Of a DNA stretch of 64,000 nucleotides, positions 1 to 12,010 are shown in pieces (the first letter of the stretch is position 1; each line of letters starts with the position of its first letter). Below the pieces are notes generated by a model. The model saw only the letters and a program-made list of their open reading frames with translations. It did not search any database and was not told the origin of the DNA. The position numbers and the translations under genes were made by a program. The DNA is taken from contig MNCI01013916.1 in the NCBI GenBank assembly GCA_015680685.1, positions 565,160-629,159 on the forward strand, given 5' to 3'. This DNA comes from Gnetum montanum. Lineage: Eukaryota > Streptophyta > Gnetopsida > Gnetales > Gnetaceae.

Positions 1-2424
1 CATTTCTTGTAGATATTATTAATCAAATTGCTTCTTCTTAATCATAAACTTTTGGGACATAGTATTATTTTTTATGGGATTTAATAATATGCCTTCTAAA
101 TAATCTTCAAATTTTTTTATTTTTGACAAGATTTGTATCTCTTGCTAAAAATATTTTATATCTTTAGTTGTAATATATCTTTATATATTCTTGCATTACT
201 TATAGTTAGAATGCATTCCATTAATGGAAAATTATAGAAAATGGTGTGGAGATTCTATTAATTTTAATTTTGTCTTCTTTTGTTATAAATTAATCACTAT
301 AAAATAATTTTTATAGTATATAACATCTAGTAATATTTTTCTCTCTACTTTGAAAATTATACCAATGCTACCAAGAATTTCATTTTCAATAAAAGTTCTA
401 CAATATTTTTTAAAAACTTTAAGATCTAAAGTTTTTTCAACCATTTCATAATTTGCAATATTGATAAGCAAAAAAAAATTGAAAAAAAATAATAGACATC
501 CAAAACACATATTCTATAGCATTTAAAGATTGAGCTTGCACATAGCCACTCAAAAGAGGGTAGTCTTTTACTCATTAGTTTACCCTCCTAGGACCTTGCC
601 TTGGTGGGACGAGCATTGAGCCTTTGTGTGATGATCCGTTATACTTAACACATTAGCAATTTCAAAAAAATGTCTTACTTTTTCCACTTTATTTTGGCAT
701 CACTTGGTGGAAAATGATATCTTAAATCTATAAAAATAAAGGCATCTAGATTAAATCTTGCAAGGTTATGATTTAATTTTGGACAAAAGATGATTGACTA
801 GTTGGATAGACTTTATCATTGAAAAAAATAATTATGGTCATAACTATAGGCCAAAAATGGACCTTTTCATAAAAATTATTATAGGTATATAATGGAAATC
901 ATGCACAAGGATTTCAATGTATGTGTATAAAAAAACCAATATAAAATTTCAAGCACAACTGCCATGGTAAAAATGTTTTACATACTAGTTATTAATTCTT
1001 TTAACATGAAGATATTCTACAAAAAAATAGTAAGAGTTCAATTTTAAGTAAATAAATTCTGAAATTTTATTACTTTAAAAATGAAAAAAATCTCAAAGCT
1101 AAATAAATGATCATCATTGAAAGGCTCAATGATCATCTTGCCAAGGTAGGATCCTATAAGGGATGATGAATGAGTGAGAGCCTAACCTCCTTAAAGTGGC
1201 TATTCCTATCAAGTTTTTGAGGGATACTAAATTTTATCATTGTTGACAATTTCATATTTCATGATCAAAAGGTTAGAAATCAAAGTTGTAAACCAAGGAG
1301 GTTGTTAAAATTAATGATATGATAGAAAATAATAAAGAAAAGGGGTTACAAGTCATATAAAAAAGGGTCAAGCCTCTCTTTACTACTATAAATAGAGGTC
1401 AAAAGCCTCAAAATCAAATTAAGAGAGAGTGTTTTGTGAGTAGGTGTAAGTGTTGTAATTTTATTTTATTTTTCTCTCTTACTCTTCTATCAATCCATTT
1501 GAAAAATTTGTCCATTATATTCATTGATATTTCTCAAGAAGACTAGCAATTTTAGCAATAAAAATTCATGAATTCTCAAGATTTATTAAGCATTTTCATA
1601 GTATATTAATTCTAAATTCACAATCTCTCACAATCATTCATAAATCCATTCATAATTATTTTACAATCTCACAATTTGTAATTCTCTTACACATTCTCAA
1701 TCTCAAAATTTTCAATCTCACAATATCCATAAGATCATTAAAGAATTCTAGAAATCAAGCTTTTAAAGGAAGAAAAGGAAGATTGATTAAGTTTGATTTC
1801 ATTTCATGTCATGTCATGTCATATTTTGATGCTTTCATCATCATTTGATTCATTTTCATCATATACATGAAGGTCTAGATCCTTTCAAGTCATTTCTTAG
1901 TCAATATGAAGATTAGAAATCATTTAGCATTAGATCTTTTATGAAATGATGAACGTTTAAGAGTGTTAAATTATCATTGCATATCAAAGTTCAATTTTCT
2001 TCTCTCTTTTACTCTTTTTGTATTATATTTGCATCGAATCATTTATTCTACTATAAATCTATGTTCTTTGGTCAAAGTTATGCAATTCAAATTAAATTCA
2101 AGGTAAAATGGATGAGAATTCATTTAAATCTAATGTTCAAAAAATTCAAGTTTCCACCAATGGATTTGTATCTATTTTATGACTAGCCATAGTATGTTTA
2201 TTTTTGAAAATTCAATATCATATCAATTTCATCAATCAATATCATATTAATTTTGGTAGATTCAAGTTTCCACCGATCAATATCATATCAATTGTTGCAA
2301 ATTCCAATATTTTGTGGCAATAATGCCAAATTCCAGAAGATATAAAGAATTTCACTTCAGATCATATCCAATAACATTCTTTGATGTTAAAAATCAACTC
2401 TTTTTCTTGATCTTGATTCCAACA
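1..2424. other. AT-rich intergenic sequence, no gene recognised
   Basis: I see no protein-coding signal here; open frames are short and AT-driven. Visible structure is limited to runs of short imperfect repeats, for example CATGTCATGTCATGTCAT near 1803-1820, several 'caatctcacaat' type repeats at 1620-1720, and three copies of 'caatatcatatcaat' between about 2209 and 2293. A TATA-like site is listed separately. The stretch could be an old LTR or UTR decayed beyond recognition. Confidence 0.5.
1387..1394 (+). promoter_or_regulatory. TATA-box-like site
   Basis: TATAAATA inside 'ctactataaatagagg', followed about 35 bases later by a purine-rich GAGAGAGTG stretch and a T-rich pyrimidine stretch. 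This layout resembles a plant core promoter or an LTR U3/R boundary. No coding sequence follows that I can recognise, so it is more likely from a decayed LTR than from a host gene. Confidence 0.3.
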
Positions 2425-3319
2425 TGATGAAGCATCTAAGTGTTGTGTCGATGGACCCCCATCGACGTGGCCTCATCAATAGGTCCCTGTCGACACGGCC
2501 CCATTAACATGGTGTTCTCCATTGACAAGGCCACATCAATGTAGCATTTGTTGCATTTATGAGGCCCCATCAATGCATGCTTCCACCATGTATTAGCATT
2601 CTTTTGTCAATAGAGTAGCTGAACTCTTACAATTTTATTCTATAGTCTTAGAGAATAGTTAGTGAGTGCTTGTAGTATGGATCTGAGTTAGTTGTACAAC
2701 ATGTTATTCATGTGGCACTGTACTTGAACACATTCCATGAATGGTAATAAGATCAAGATTGATTCTTATTCATTGCACACTTTGAATTAGATTAAATTTA
2801 CATTCCATGTAATTTACATTTCATGTACTTAGTTAACATTTACATTTCCATGCATGTTAATGAATTGGTAGAATGAGCATGACCAATTTCAAGTGTAAAC
2901 ACGTATTCACTTGGTAATCCAAATAGTGTTATTATTTGGTTCACCCAATAGCATAGTGCTTACTAATTTTAGTAGTGAATACGTGGGTTTAGGATGTGTA
3001 TGGCAAGCTAGGCGTGCACACTCATCACTCATAGGCTAGTTTAGACCTTACTTTCTATTGCTAATTAGTTAAATAATTTATTTTTTATTGTCATTAGAAG
3101 TAGCCTAAGGCCGAAACAACATCAAGAATCATATGCCTCACTTTGGACTAAACCATACATGACAAAGCTACCACTAGTCTAATTGGGAAGATAGCAAACT
3201 ACCATGAAGGCATAATGATCTAGATGCCACAACTAGTCCCATCCATGGAATTCAATCAGATCGTGTGTGAACACTTGTAATTCGTATGGTTGGACATAGG
3301 GGTACCTTGTCATTCATCA
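2425..3319 (+). repeat. 5' LTR of element A
   Basis: It begins TGATGA and ends ATCA directly before a tRNA-Asp-type primer-binding site; the same TGATGA...TCATCA termini bound the LTRs of elements C and E. The first 150 bases carry several GTCGATG/GGCC-type motifs (for example at 2448-2500). The right half shares landmarks with the other LTRs: a 'cacgtattcacttggtaatcc' core at about 2899, 'cacccaatagcatagtgctt' near 2941, and a 'ggggtacc' block just before the end. It is clearly diverged from the 3' LTR of the same element. Confidence 0.7.
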
Positions 3320-3343
3320 CTGGCACCATTGTCAGGATGGTGC
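3320..3343 (+). other. Primer-binding site, tRNA-Asp type (decayed)
   Basis: 'ctggcaccattgtcaggatgg' follows the LTR end at once. It matches the plant Athila-type site TGGCGCCGTTGCCGGGGA with changes that are mostly C to T or G to A. The equivalent site of element C at 61225 is less decayed and supports the reading. Confidence 0.7.
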
Positions 3344-3444
3344 TAGTTATCTAGATTAGTTATATCATACACAATTGTTGTAAACACATTAACAATTTAT
3401 CTTTCAAAAAATATTAAATGACATGCATCATTAACTAATAATAA

Positions 3445-4175
3445 TGTCTCTTTCACAAGGAAGCAATAATGCATCGTATGAAGAGAACATTCATTGGATA
3501 ATTAGTGAGATATATATTGAAGAAAATTGGAGTGACCAACCTCATGCAGGGATTTCATATGTTCATAACCATCCTAATTATCCTTAAGGACTACATTCAC
3601 CTAAGGCAGATAAACCTAGAGGAGATGAAGTAAGTCCTAGATCAAGGGAGGCCTCAAGGCCTAGAACCTCCTCAAAACCTAGAAAAGATAAATTAGGAGA
3701 CCATGGGAAATACTATAGAAGCCATGGTGACTCTCCCAATTCCTCATCTTCCTCTTCCTCTTCAACACCTAGTTTTGATGAAGATGAACGTAGGTATAGA
3801 GATCGTGCTCCACTATGGGGTCAAAATAAGGGTAGAAATCAAACCCAAGGGCAAAATCAAAGACATCAAAATGAACATAGACAAAATCATCATAATTAGA
3901 TAAATTAAAATAGAAATTTTTACCATGACATGTTTGATGATAGTGAACCATTGTTGGCCATTAACAGCATGATGCAAATCATAGAGGTAGTTAAAATACC
4001 CCATAGGCATCGTCAAAAAAGTGGCATCAAAAGACTAACATCCCTAAGTTTGTAGAAGGCTATAATTCTGATCCACAACATCATTTGCAAGCCTTACATG
4101 ATGCTTGCATTTTACAAAACATTAAATGCAGGTGGCAAAAGCTTAAGTTCTTTCCTAAGACACTAATAGATTGGG
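3445..4175 (+). pseudogene. Gag N-terminal fragment (element A)
   Basis: The start MSLSQ is shared with the gag of element C at 61357, as is a conserved GISYVHNHPN-type segment (VSYVHEHPN in C). A Ser-rich run and an Arg/Gln/His-rich stretch follow (about 3735-3895), and then the start of the retrotransposon gag domain ('HHLQALHDAC' in about 4081-4110). Several in-frame stops (for example at 3583 and 3897) and at least one frame change make it non-functional. Similarity to C's gag stops near 4175, at the chimeric junction. The intact protein would be the capsid precursor. Confidence 0.65.
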
Positions 4176-5861
4176 CAACTAACTCTGGACATTTTTTATC
4201 TTTCAAATAACATCACTGTAACCTACTTCAAGCTTCTAAATGCAAGGGGTAGATGTATTATTTTGAAGGGGCAACTAAAAATGGCCCAAGAGCAAAATTA
4301 ATGCTTGGTCGTGAAGGTTGCCAAACTTCATGCCCAACTTGTAGATCAAGCAATTTTGAGCCTAATAGTAACAAGAGATGAAGTTATAAAATAGCTTCAA
4401 GAATGATTTTAGAAGGCTGAGGAGGAGGTAGTGATGGCTATCTTTAAATAGTTCATAGTAGATGTTGAAATGTACTCAATCTAGAAGGACTTGAATCAAA
4501 AGTACTAAGAGAATGAAGCATTCACTGCATAGAATTATCACTTGTGAAATGTTGATGCTCAAAAGGATCAAATGCAAGAATTCATTCATCAACAATAAGA
4601 GTATCTTGCTAGGGTAAACATTGAATTGAGGAAATTGCATGCAAAAAATTGCAATTTGTTAATGGAAGAGGTATGCACCTTGCATCAAAAGTCTACCATC
4701 GAGATCACTGCTTGGAAGAATGAAGCACTGGAATTTGAGAAAGTGAAAAATCATTGCGGGGACCAAGTTGGCTTGAGAAAGGAAGTGAATGAAAAACAAA
4801 TCCAAATGACAAAGGAAAAGATGAATGAAGCCCTTCAGTAACTCCAACAAGGAAGAGAGATGTGGCCGCCCATCCTTGATGGGATTAACTCCTACAACAA
4901 AGCAAAGATCCACTTGAAGGAGTTGCAAATCAAGAAGATAAAATAGTACATGAAGTTGGCCAATCTCTGTTATGCAAACTTGGCAATACTAATTGCCAAA
5001 CGATTGTGATCAGAATTAGAAAAGCAAGTGGCTAGCTCATATTTCTTATACAAGGTAGAGTTCAAGCATCATAAAGACACTAAGCTGAAGCTTGAGACTG
5101 CAAATGCTAAACTCAAAGTTCATAGAGGATAAGTCAGAGATCAACGATCTATCACTGAGAACCTAGCCAAATGAATAGTTACCATGAGCTAAAGAACATA
5201 CTTAGGACATTTGACATTGAATGCAAATAGTTCACTACCTACTTTATCAATGCAGAGTTGTTTCTAGCAATCTCATGCCCTTGGGATGTGCTTGTTTTGA
5301 TCCACATTAAGGAAGCCACATGGATTGTGCATGATCCCTAGGGTAAGGAAGAGAAAATGAAATCACTACTAGATTCTTTCTGCCTCTCACCTAAAGTCAT
5401 AACAATAGCAAGATAGCCATAGCCATCTCAACTGCAACCTAAGCATGGAGCCAATGAAGGTTCCTCGAAGCCTCAGGAATCACCACCACCTAGGGCCATT
5501 TAAACTTCTCCAACAACTTCACAACATCAAGGAATGTGCTATCCAATTTTGAAGAATTTAGAAATCATGTTCAATTTTGTGTCCTGAACACCATCATTTT
5601 TTGTAATATGTTGATCCATACACTTGGGCACTCCATTTTCTATCAAATTAGTTTGTTTTGTTCACCCAGGCACTCCATTTTTTATCAAGTTAGTTTGTTT
5701 TGTTCACCCAAGCACTCCATTTTTTTGTCAAGTTAGTTTGTTTTGTTCACTCGGGCACTCCATTTTTTATCAAGTTAGTTTTTTTTGTTTAAGGAAAAGT
5801 CAGTCAATAATCCCATACCTTTCCAATTTTGTAAAAGAACTCAAAGATGAGTTTCATTCAG
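4176..5861 (+). pseudogene. C-terminal coiled-coil part of the 3' accessory (env-position) ORF, element A
   Basis: From the junction to the polypurine tract the sequence matches the minus-strand accessory ORF of element E (about 54700 down to 53090). The clearest open part is 4626-4841, rich in Lys, Glu and Leu with heptad-like spacing, ending KEKMNEALQ; element E has KAKMNEALQ at the same place. Many stops are single changes from CAG, CAA or TGG. The N-terminal mobile-domain-like part seen in E is missing here. The predicted protein is an elongated coiled coil of unknown function. Confidence 0.6.
5624..5790 (+). repeat. Four-copy tandem repeat, unit about 48 bp
   Basis: The unit is 'ggcactccattttttatcaagttagtttgttttgttcaccc', repeated four times with few differences. 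It lies near the 3' end of the accessory ORF. Element E has a single copy at the same place (about 53150-53200, minus strand), so the array is an expansion specific to A. Confidence 0.85.
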
Positions 5862-5872
5862 TCATGGGGGTA
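5862..5872 (+). other. 3' polypurine tract of element A
   Basis: TCATGGGGGTA lies immediately before the TGAGTCA start of the 3' LTR, the place expected for plus-strand priming. Element E has TCGTGGGGGTA at its LTR (53085-53075, minus strand). Confidence 0.7.
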
Positions 5873-6804
5873 TGAGTCACATTCTATCGATTGTGTCAAT
5901 GAAACCTCATTGACCTAGCCTTGTCATCTGGGCCTCATTGATGAGGCCTGGTTGATGTATCATATCATGCATCAACATGGCCCCATCGACATAGTATCTG
6001 TAGTCAACTATAAATATGCACTTGCAACCACATTTATGGAAGTAGAGATTGTAGTTGTAGTGGAGCTCTTGTAGTTTTTCTATTCAAAAGTTAGAATTTT
6101 TTCCCTGAGTGTCTGTAGAAGGAATCATTGAGTGTACTAATCTTTATTCGAGCATTGTTGTACCTAAGCATGGTAGTGTGGGCAATAATAAAGATAAGCT
6201 TTCTAATAAACCTTGCAGCACTCTAGATAGATTAGCTATTTCATTTATGCATTTAATGTTTTCAACTATTTATTAAATATTTTCAATTAGTTATTACTTA
6301 TTTTCTAGTTATTATGTTAATGAAGATATTGAGCTAAATAAAGCACACACATAAGTACGACTTCTTCGAGCATAACACGTATTTGCTTGGTAATCCCAAC
6401 AGTGTTATTGCTTGGTATGCCCAATAGCATAGCACTTGGTCGCCTAGTAGTGGATATGTGGGTTCAAGACATGTACAGAAAATGGGATCATATGCTTATG
6501 TTAGGATTAGTTCAGTGCTAGTTAATTAGTTAATCTAGATTAGTTAATCAAATTCCTTTTATCTACATTTAAGCACCAACTTATAAAACACAAAATGATA
6601 AAAATCATATGCCTAAGTTACACTTAACTATACCAATGAATTTCGCAAGTGTAATTGGAAAGACAACATTTGACCTTAAGGCTAGATTCACTTCGTAAAG
6701 GACTAGTGCACTGGAAATAATAAAGTCCACAAAATTTGACCAGATCGCACATGAACACTTTGTGATTCATATGGTTGAGTGTAGGGGTACCTCACTGCTC
6801 ATCA
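5873..6804 (+). repeat. 3' LTR of element A
   Basis: 932 bp from TGAGTCA to TCATCA, the same length as the LTR of element E (52143-53074, minus), which it closely resembles by eye throughout. The U3 contains a run of TCGATG/GGCC motifs (5890-5995), then TATAAATA at 6010-6017. Later landmarks are 'cacgtatttgcttggtaatccc' and 'gttgagtgtaggggtacctcactgctcatca'. It is much closer to E's LTR than to its own partner at 2425-3319. Confidence 0.8.
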
Positions 6805-8090
6805 AAATTACTATGAAGAAGTTGACTTTTTTGAATAGTGGAATCATAGACATAATTAGATAATTCTTTTTCATAAAAAAATAAAAAATTAGGAGAGAAA
6901 ATTGATGGAAATAAAGGATTCTCTCCTGAGTGAAAACCTAAGCTTGTTTGAATATCAGATGGAATAACCATTATTGGCCCAAAAAATAGTTGGGATGTGG
7001 TGCTTATATTTTTATCATAAAGATTGCACCATTAAATTATTTATTATTTACACTCTATTTCCTTGAAAATAGGGAAGATAAGTAATTCAGATAAATGTGA
7101 AGTTGGAAGATTCTGATACTCCTTCTTTCCAAGTAAATTATGCACATGATTGGAAGCAGTAACTACACTATTTTGGTGAAAAAGAATGAACACTGATTTG
7201 GAGCTACCTAGAGCTAGAGAATAAGCTTGTGTAGGATGCTTTGGGACAATGATGATGGTTAAAATATTTCATGCTGATGGTAGAAATCTCAAGCTTCTCC
7301 ATTGATCGAATCTTTCACTCTTTTGCTAATATTGAACTATGATCGACAAAGTCTTTCATAGCAAGAACCTTAATGGGAGAAAAGAGGAAGCATTAACTTA
7401 TGTTAATTAATAATTAAATAAATATAATTTTTAATTTTTTTAATTTTATGATTTATAGATATACAAAAATGATTCTATCTTTGGTTGAATACATAGTACT
7501 CTTCGAGATGATTCCAACAGTAACAATTTTTTTGAAATCCGACTTATGGTTTGGGAGATATGGCATTTCTCAAGTTACATGCAATTTTAAAATTTAAAAA
7601 GTGTTTTTTAAATTTTAAATTAAATTTTAAATTATTTATTTCATAAAAATGGAGGAAGTGAGAGGTCATGACCTCAACCCTAAGCCCCCAATAAATTTTT
7701 AGTTAAAAATAACCCTTTTTGATGGGCTACAACTAGCCCTATTGCCAACTATGGTAGGACTTATTGCACTATTACATGGTAGGGCCTATAGGCCTAACCA
7801 ACTAGCAGTTGGACCTATCATGCCATTGTGTAATAAGACCACAAGGCCCAACTACATAGCACTATGGCCAACCCCAAGGGATTGGTAGCAAGGATGTGTC
7901 CAACACCTGCGCCAACCACCTACACAGCCATTGCCTCCTGACCCTCCTATGCATTCCACCATCCTCCCACACTACCCTTTCATGTGTTTTGTCATCCTCC
8001 CCTACATTCCATCATTACCTCTGCCACACTACCCTCATTGTGTCGTCTACCCTGCATCATGGGTCATTGCACCCTTGGCATCTATAGACA
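6805..8090. other. No gene or repeat recognised
   Basis: AT-rich sequence up to about 7680, then a stretch with several C-rich runs. Short open frames at 7896-8164 read into a low-complexity region on one strand only and have no recognisable domain. Confidence 0.4.
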
Positions 8091-8094
8091 CTAT

Positions 8095-8375
8095 CAACAT
8101 CATGAATCATAGGCATCCCCATTGTAGATCATGGGCATCCCTTGCACTTCATGGATATCATTAAAGTTGTGGATGTACCCCTAGTGCTCCATGGGCACCG
8201 ATGATGCCATTGATTATAAGCACCCCTAGCACTTCATAGGCACCAATGATGGTGCAATTCATAGCAACCCCTAGTACTCTATCAAACACCATTGATGTTG
8301 TAGATCACAGGCACCCTAAGTGCTCCATGGGCACTGATGATGTCATTTATCATAACCACCCCTAGCATTTTCTAG
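8095..8375. repeat. Minisatellite, unit about 45 bp
   Basis: Repeats of the form 'catgggcaccgatgatg...cacccctagcactt' occur about six times with substantial divergence (clearest at 8188-8375). No coding function is apparent. Confidence 0.7.
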
Positions 8376-8447
8376 TGTTAAGAATAATGATTCATTTGTC
8401 AATTCTAAAACCTAGAAATTGTGCATAGCGTTGTTACCACACAAGTC

Positions 8448-8725
8448 CTTACGAGGGTCACATGAACCCTTGCATGGGCCTCATAGGTTCCACTTCATCA
8501 TGCTGACCCAATGCTAGCCATGTGAGCCCCATTTTGGGTCATGTAGAGCTTGAGAATGATCATGCAAGCTCTAAGAAGGATTGCATGAGCCCTCAGAAGG
8601 ACTACGTATGCCCTAAGGAGGGCCACATGAGCCCTAAGATAGGCCACGTAGGCCCTAGAGAGGACTTCACGAGCCCTGGGAAGGGCTACATACTCCCTAA
8701 AATGGAGCCATGCAGGCTTAGGTTG
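8448..8725. repeat. Minisatellite, unit about 24 bp
   Basis: About ten diverged copies of a unit like 'ggccacatgagccctaagaag'. Because the unit is a multiple of three, both strands stay open (8522-8740 plus, with repeated MSPK/GH motifs; 8498-8728 minus, with repeated LLRA). I read this as repeat-driven openness and not as a gene. Confidence 0.8.
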
Positions 8726-9451
8726 CATTATCTAGTGTAGGCCCCTCCCCCATAGACTTTACATTACCACCATTAATGCACACTCCCACTGTTATGTTGC
8801 TTTGTACATGTCCCTCCTTGCTTATTGGTACCTTCATCCATGTTTCCTATGTTCTTACCATGCTTGTCTGGTAGCTACCCCTACTTGCAATGATGGAAGA
8901 ATTTTTTCATCAATCAACAAAAATTTTGAAATCTTTGTCAACTAATGGAAAATTCAAAATTCACTCTTTTGATGCATTAATTTAAATAAAAAACATGTGG
9001 AAAGAATTTTTAAAATTATAATTTGACATGCTAGAAATAACATGAATAAAAATTTTGTAATTAAGCATGCTTGTCTTAGAGTAGAACTGGGATGGATGAC
9101 CTCTAAGGTAGTCTCAACAATAGTATAAATTTTTGCAACTTAAAATAGCCATAAATTTTTAATTCAGAGTCTATTTTCAACCAAACAAAAAAATATTCCA
9201 ATGGATTTAAGCCTCCTAGGCTCAATGGAATGGTTAAATTTAGCTTTTGGATGATATAAAATTAGCTTTTAATCCATTATTTAAGATCTTGAAACAACAT
9301 AGGATTTTTTGGCTAGGTAGTTTCAACCTCTTCTACAACTGATTAACTATTTCAAGACCCATAAAAAGGACCATAGAGCCCAAACATTATGAACATGCCT
9401 AATTTCTTTAACTTACTGATGTCCAAAACTTAAAGAATACATTGGAGAGAA
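8726..9451. other. No gene recognised; left flank of element I
   Basis: No copy of element I's LTR is visible here although the 5' LTR would be expected to end just before 9450, and no primer-binding site is recognisable. Element I is therefore truncated, or its 5' LTR is unrecognisable. Confidence 0.45.
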
Positions 9452-10495
9452 ATGGAGACTCGAGTCAATAAATAGATGAATTTACTTGAGGATCAAATTA
9501 ATAATACCAAGGGTATTCAAGAAGAGCTTTTTCAATCAAATCAAGGGTTTGGGATAGATATGTATAATATGTCTACAGAAATTAAGAAATTATCTCAAAT
9601 TTTAGAGGATAAATGATTAGACATGCAAGAAAAGATGGATTCTTTTGTAGACTCTATTAAGTAATTAACAAACCATCTCACTTAGCCTTTAAATCCTAGC
9701 CACATTCCACATAGAGATTAACATCAAGATCAAGATCAAATTCCCCCTAGGGATCCACACCAAGACCAACCCCCACTTGATAATCATCAAAATATCAATA
9801 TTTCTTCTTTAGATCGTAGAATAGAAATTGAAGATGAAGGGTATGGAAATTGATGTAATGCACCTAGAGAATTGTTGACACAAGTTCATGCCAAGAAGGT
9901 AAATTTTGATCATTATGATGGAGCCCTTGGAACTAGTGTCAAGGCAAAAGACTGGCTTAATACAAGAAAAAATTACTTTGATATGTTGAATTTTTCAAGC
10001 CAAGAACATTAAGAAGTCATCTCCTTGTATTTAAGAGGACTTTTGGTAATATGGTGGAATGTACTAAGATCTCAAGGTTTGATTACAAATTAGTTCAACT
10101 TTTGTCAAGATTTTGAATAAAAATTTGTACCTAATTCCTTCCTCAAAGATCACAAAATGAAATTTGATTCCTTAAGATTGGGAAGATGATATGTAGAAGA
10201 TTACTACAAGGAACTTTACGATCTCTATTAGTATGTAAGCCACCAAGATGAGGGAGAATTAGCTTAGAAGTTCATTGGTAAATTACATGCATAATTATGT
10301 CCCCAGACACAAGCACATAATCCTCCAATGGTTGATAAAGCCTACAAAATTGCTAAAAATTATGAAGAATCAAATCAAATATGAACTACCCTTTGACAAA
10401 TAACCCTTCCACAAGCAACAATAGAAGAAACACCAACCAAAAGAGCTTGATTGGGAACAAGGTGTTTTGTTTGTGGTGAAATGAGACTATTCAAA
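9452..10495 (+). pseudogene. Gag (element I)
   Basis: It starts METRVNK with a coiled-coil-like N-terminal segment (9480-9660) followed by a hydrophilic linker. The retrotransposon gag domain begins near 9895 (VNFDHYDGA...DWLNTRKNYFDM) and includes the typical 'YLRGLLVIWW' segment near 10030. A decayed zinc knuckle remains at about 10460 (CFVCGE). Stops at 9473, 9613, 10010 and elsewhere look like point changes from Gln, Trp or Arg codons. Confidence 0.7.
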
Positions 10496-10496
10496 A

Positions 10497-11155
10497 TTGC
10501 AAGTAAAGGTACAAAGTACCAATCAAATCAAGATTCTAAAACCCAACCCAAATATGAACAAAGGAAAAATCCCAACCACCACCACAACCATGAAGAAGAT
10601 ATCTACATTTACTACATTAGGTTTGCATAAATTTCAATTTTCTTTACTAATTTTTGAAGGTTCAATTAATGGTAAACAAATTAAGTTCTTGATTGATAAT
10701 GGTGCTGGTGATAACTTTATTTTTCCAAAGTTAATTAATTTATTGAAATTAAGTTTACCTTCCAAGAAAATTATTAAGATAGAACTTGCAATGAAACGAC
10801 CGTGAGCAAGTATACTAGGTATGGAGAAATTACCTTTACTTTGCAAGACATGCCTTTAGTTGAAGAATTCTTTGAATTTAAATTAAGTGATGTCAATGTG
10901 ATTTTAGGAATGTCTTTCTTACAAAAATTTGATATTACTACCTACTTTGGAACTCACATTGTAAAAGTTCCAACCACTAATAGAGTCAAGGTTCTAAGGG
11001 GGGTAGGAACAGCAAAGAAAATTCATACGATTATCATTAATCAAGCCAAAAGATTAGTCAAAAAGAATGCTAAGATGTTGGTTGTCAAAGTAATCCAACC
11101 TCAAAAGTCTTTATGTATTGAGATTCTAAAGAACTTGAGGAATATAAAGATTTAG
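10497..11155 (+). pseudogene. Retroviral-type aspartic protease (element I)
   Basis: Two overlapping frames. The first contains FLIDNGAGDNFIF (about 10689-10728), matching the plant retropepsin motif LIDSGASHNFI; the Ser after the catalytic Asp has become Asn. The second frame (10802-11155) contains VILGMSFLQKFD, the conserved LGM-W-L block with Phe in place of Trp. A frame change near 10800 separates them. Confidence 0.75.
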
Positions 11156-12010
11156 TATTTGGTGAAACTAGAGAATTGCCTCCAAAGGGAATTGTTGAGC
11201 ATGCTATTGATATTTTTTCCAACATAAAACCTATTTCAAAAGCCCCTTATATATTTTCTACTTCTAAATTAAGAAAATTAAAAGTACAATTAGATCAACT
11301 ATTGGAAGAAGGAAAAATTCAACCTAGTGTATCACCTTGAGGTGCACTAGTCTTATTCGTTAAAAAGAAGGATGGCATGTTAAGATTATGCATCAATTAT
11401 AGGGCATTAAATAAAGTGAAAATTAAAAATACTTATCCTTTATTTAGAATCGATGATTTGTTTGATCAACTTACAAGTGCATGTTATTATTCAAAGATTG
11501 AATTAAAATCAAGTTATTACAAAATAAGGATTAAGGGGAAAGATATTGAGAAAACTGCTTTTACAACCAAATATAGATTATACAAATTTTTTGTGATGTC
11601 ATTCAGATTAACTAGTGCACCTACAATATTCATGGCATTAATGAATGATATTTTTCATGAATATCTTAATCAGTTTGTTATAGTATTTATGGATGATATA
11701 CTTATTAATTCTAAGTCTAAAGAAGAACGTATCAAACATTTGAAAATTATAATGGAAATTCTTAAAGAGCATTAGTTAAAAGCTAAATTAAGTAAATGTG
11801 AACTATTTAAAGAAGAAGTCTCTTATTTGGACCGTATAGTTTCTAAGAAAGGATTGCCAATAAATCGAACAAAGGTTAGTGTAATTCAAGATTGGCCTGA
11901 ACTAAAAGATGATATAACGGTTTGCAATTTTCTAGGCTTAGCAGGTTTTTATCAACATTTCATTAAAGATTATTCTACTTTAGTAGTTCCCTTAACTAAC
12001 CTTTTGTAGG
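11156..12010 (+). pseudogene. Reverse transcriptase (element I)
   Basis: The N-terminal part (11156-11340) carries the 'LPPKGIVEHAIDI' and 'APYIFS' landmarks. The palm is open from 11377 ([20 protein letters not shown]) through the catalytic box IVFMDDIL at about 11680-11703. The thumb follows at 11827-12009 with FLGLAGFYQHFIKDYS. The usual MPFGLTNAP block reads MSFRLTSAP. Stops at 11338, 11773 and 12007 interrupt it. A functional copy would make cDNA from element RNA. Confidence 0.88.

Larger units (their letters stand above)
2425..6804 (+). mobile_element. Element A: chimeric, internally deleted Ty3/gypsy (Athila/Tat-type) retrotransposon
   Basis: The order is 5' LTR, tRNA-Asp-type primer-binding site, gag N-terminal half, then a direct jump at about 4175 into the coiled-coil end of a 3' accessory ORF, polypurine tract and 3' LTR. 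Protease, RT, RNase H and integrase are absent. The left part resembles element C (gag start at 61357) and the right part resembles the minus-strand element E (53075-54700). The two LTRs are from different subfamilies, and the bases outside the termini (CAACA before, AAATT after) do not form a target-site duplication. I infer an unequal recombinant between two related elements, not a single insertion. Confidence 0.8.

Noticed and set aside
8498-8740. Opposed open frames with 8-residue repeats
   Set aside because: Produced by a 24-bp minisatellite, a multiple of three, so all copies stay in phase without selection.
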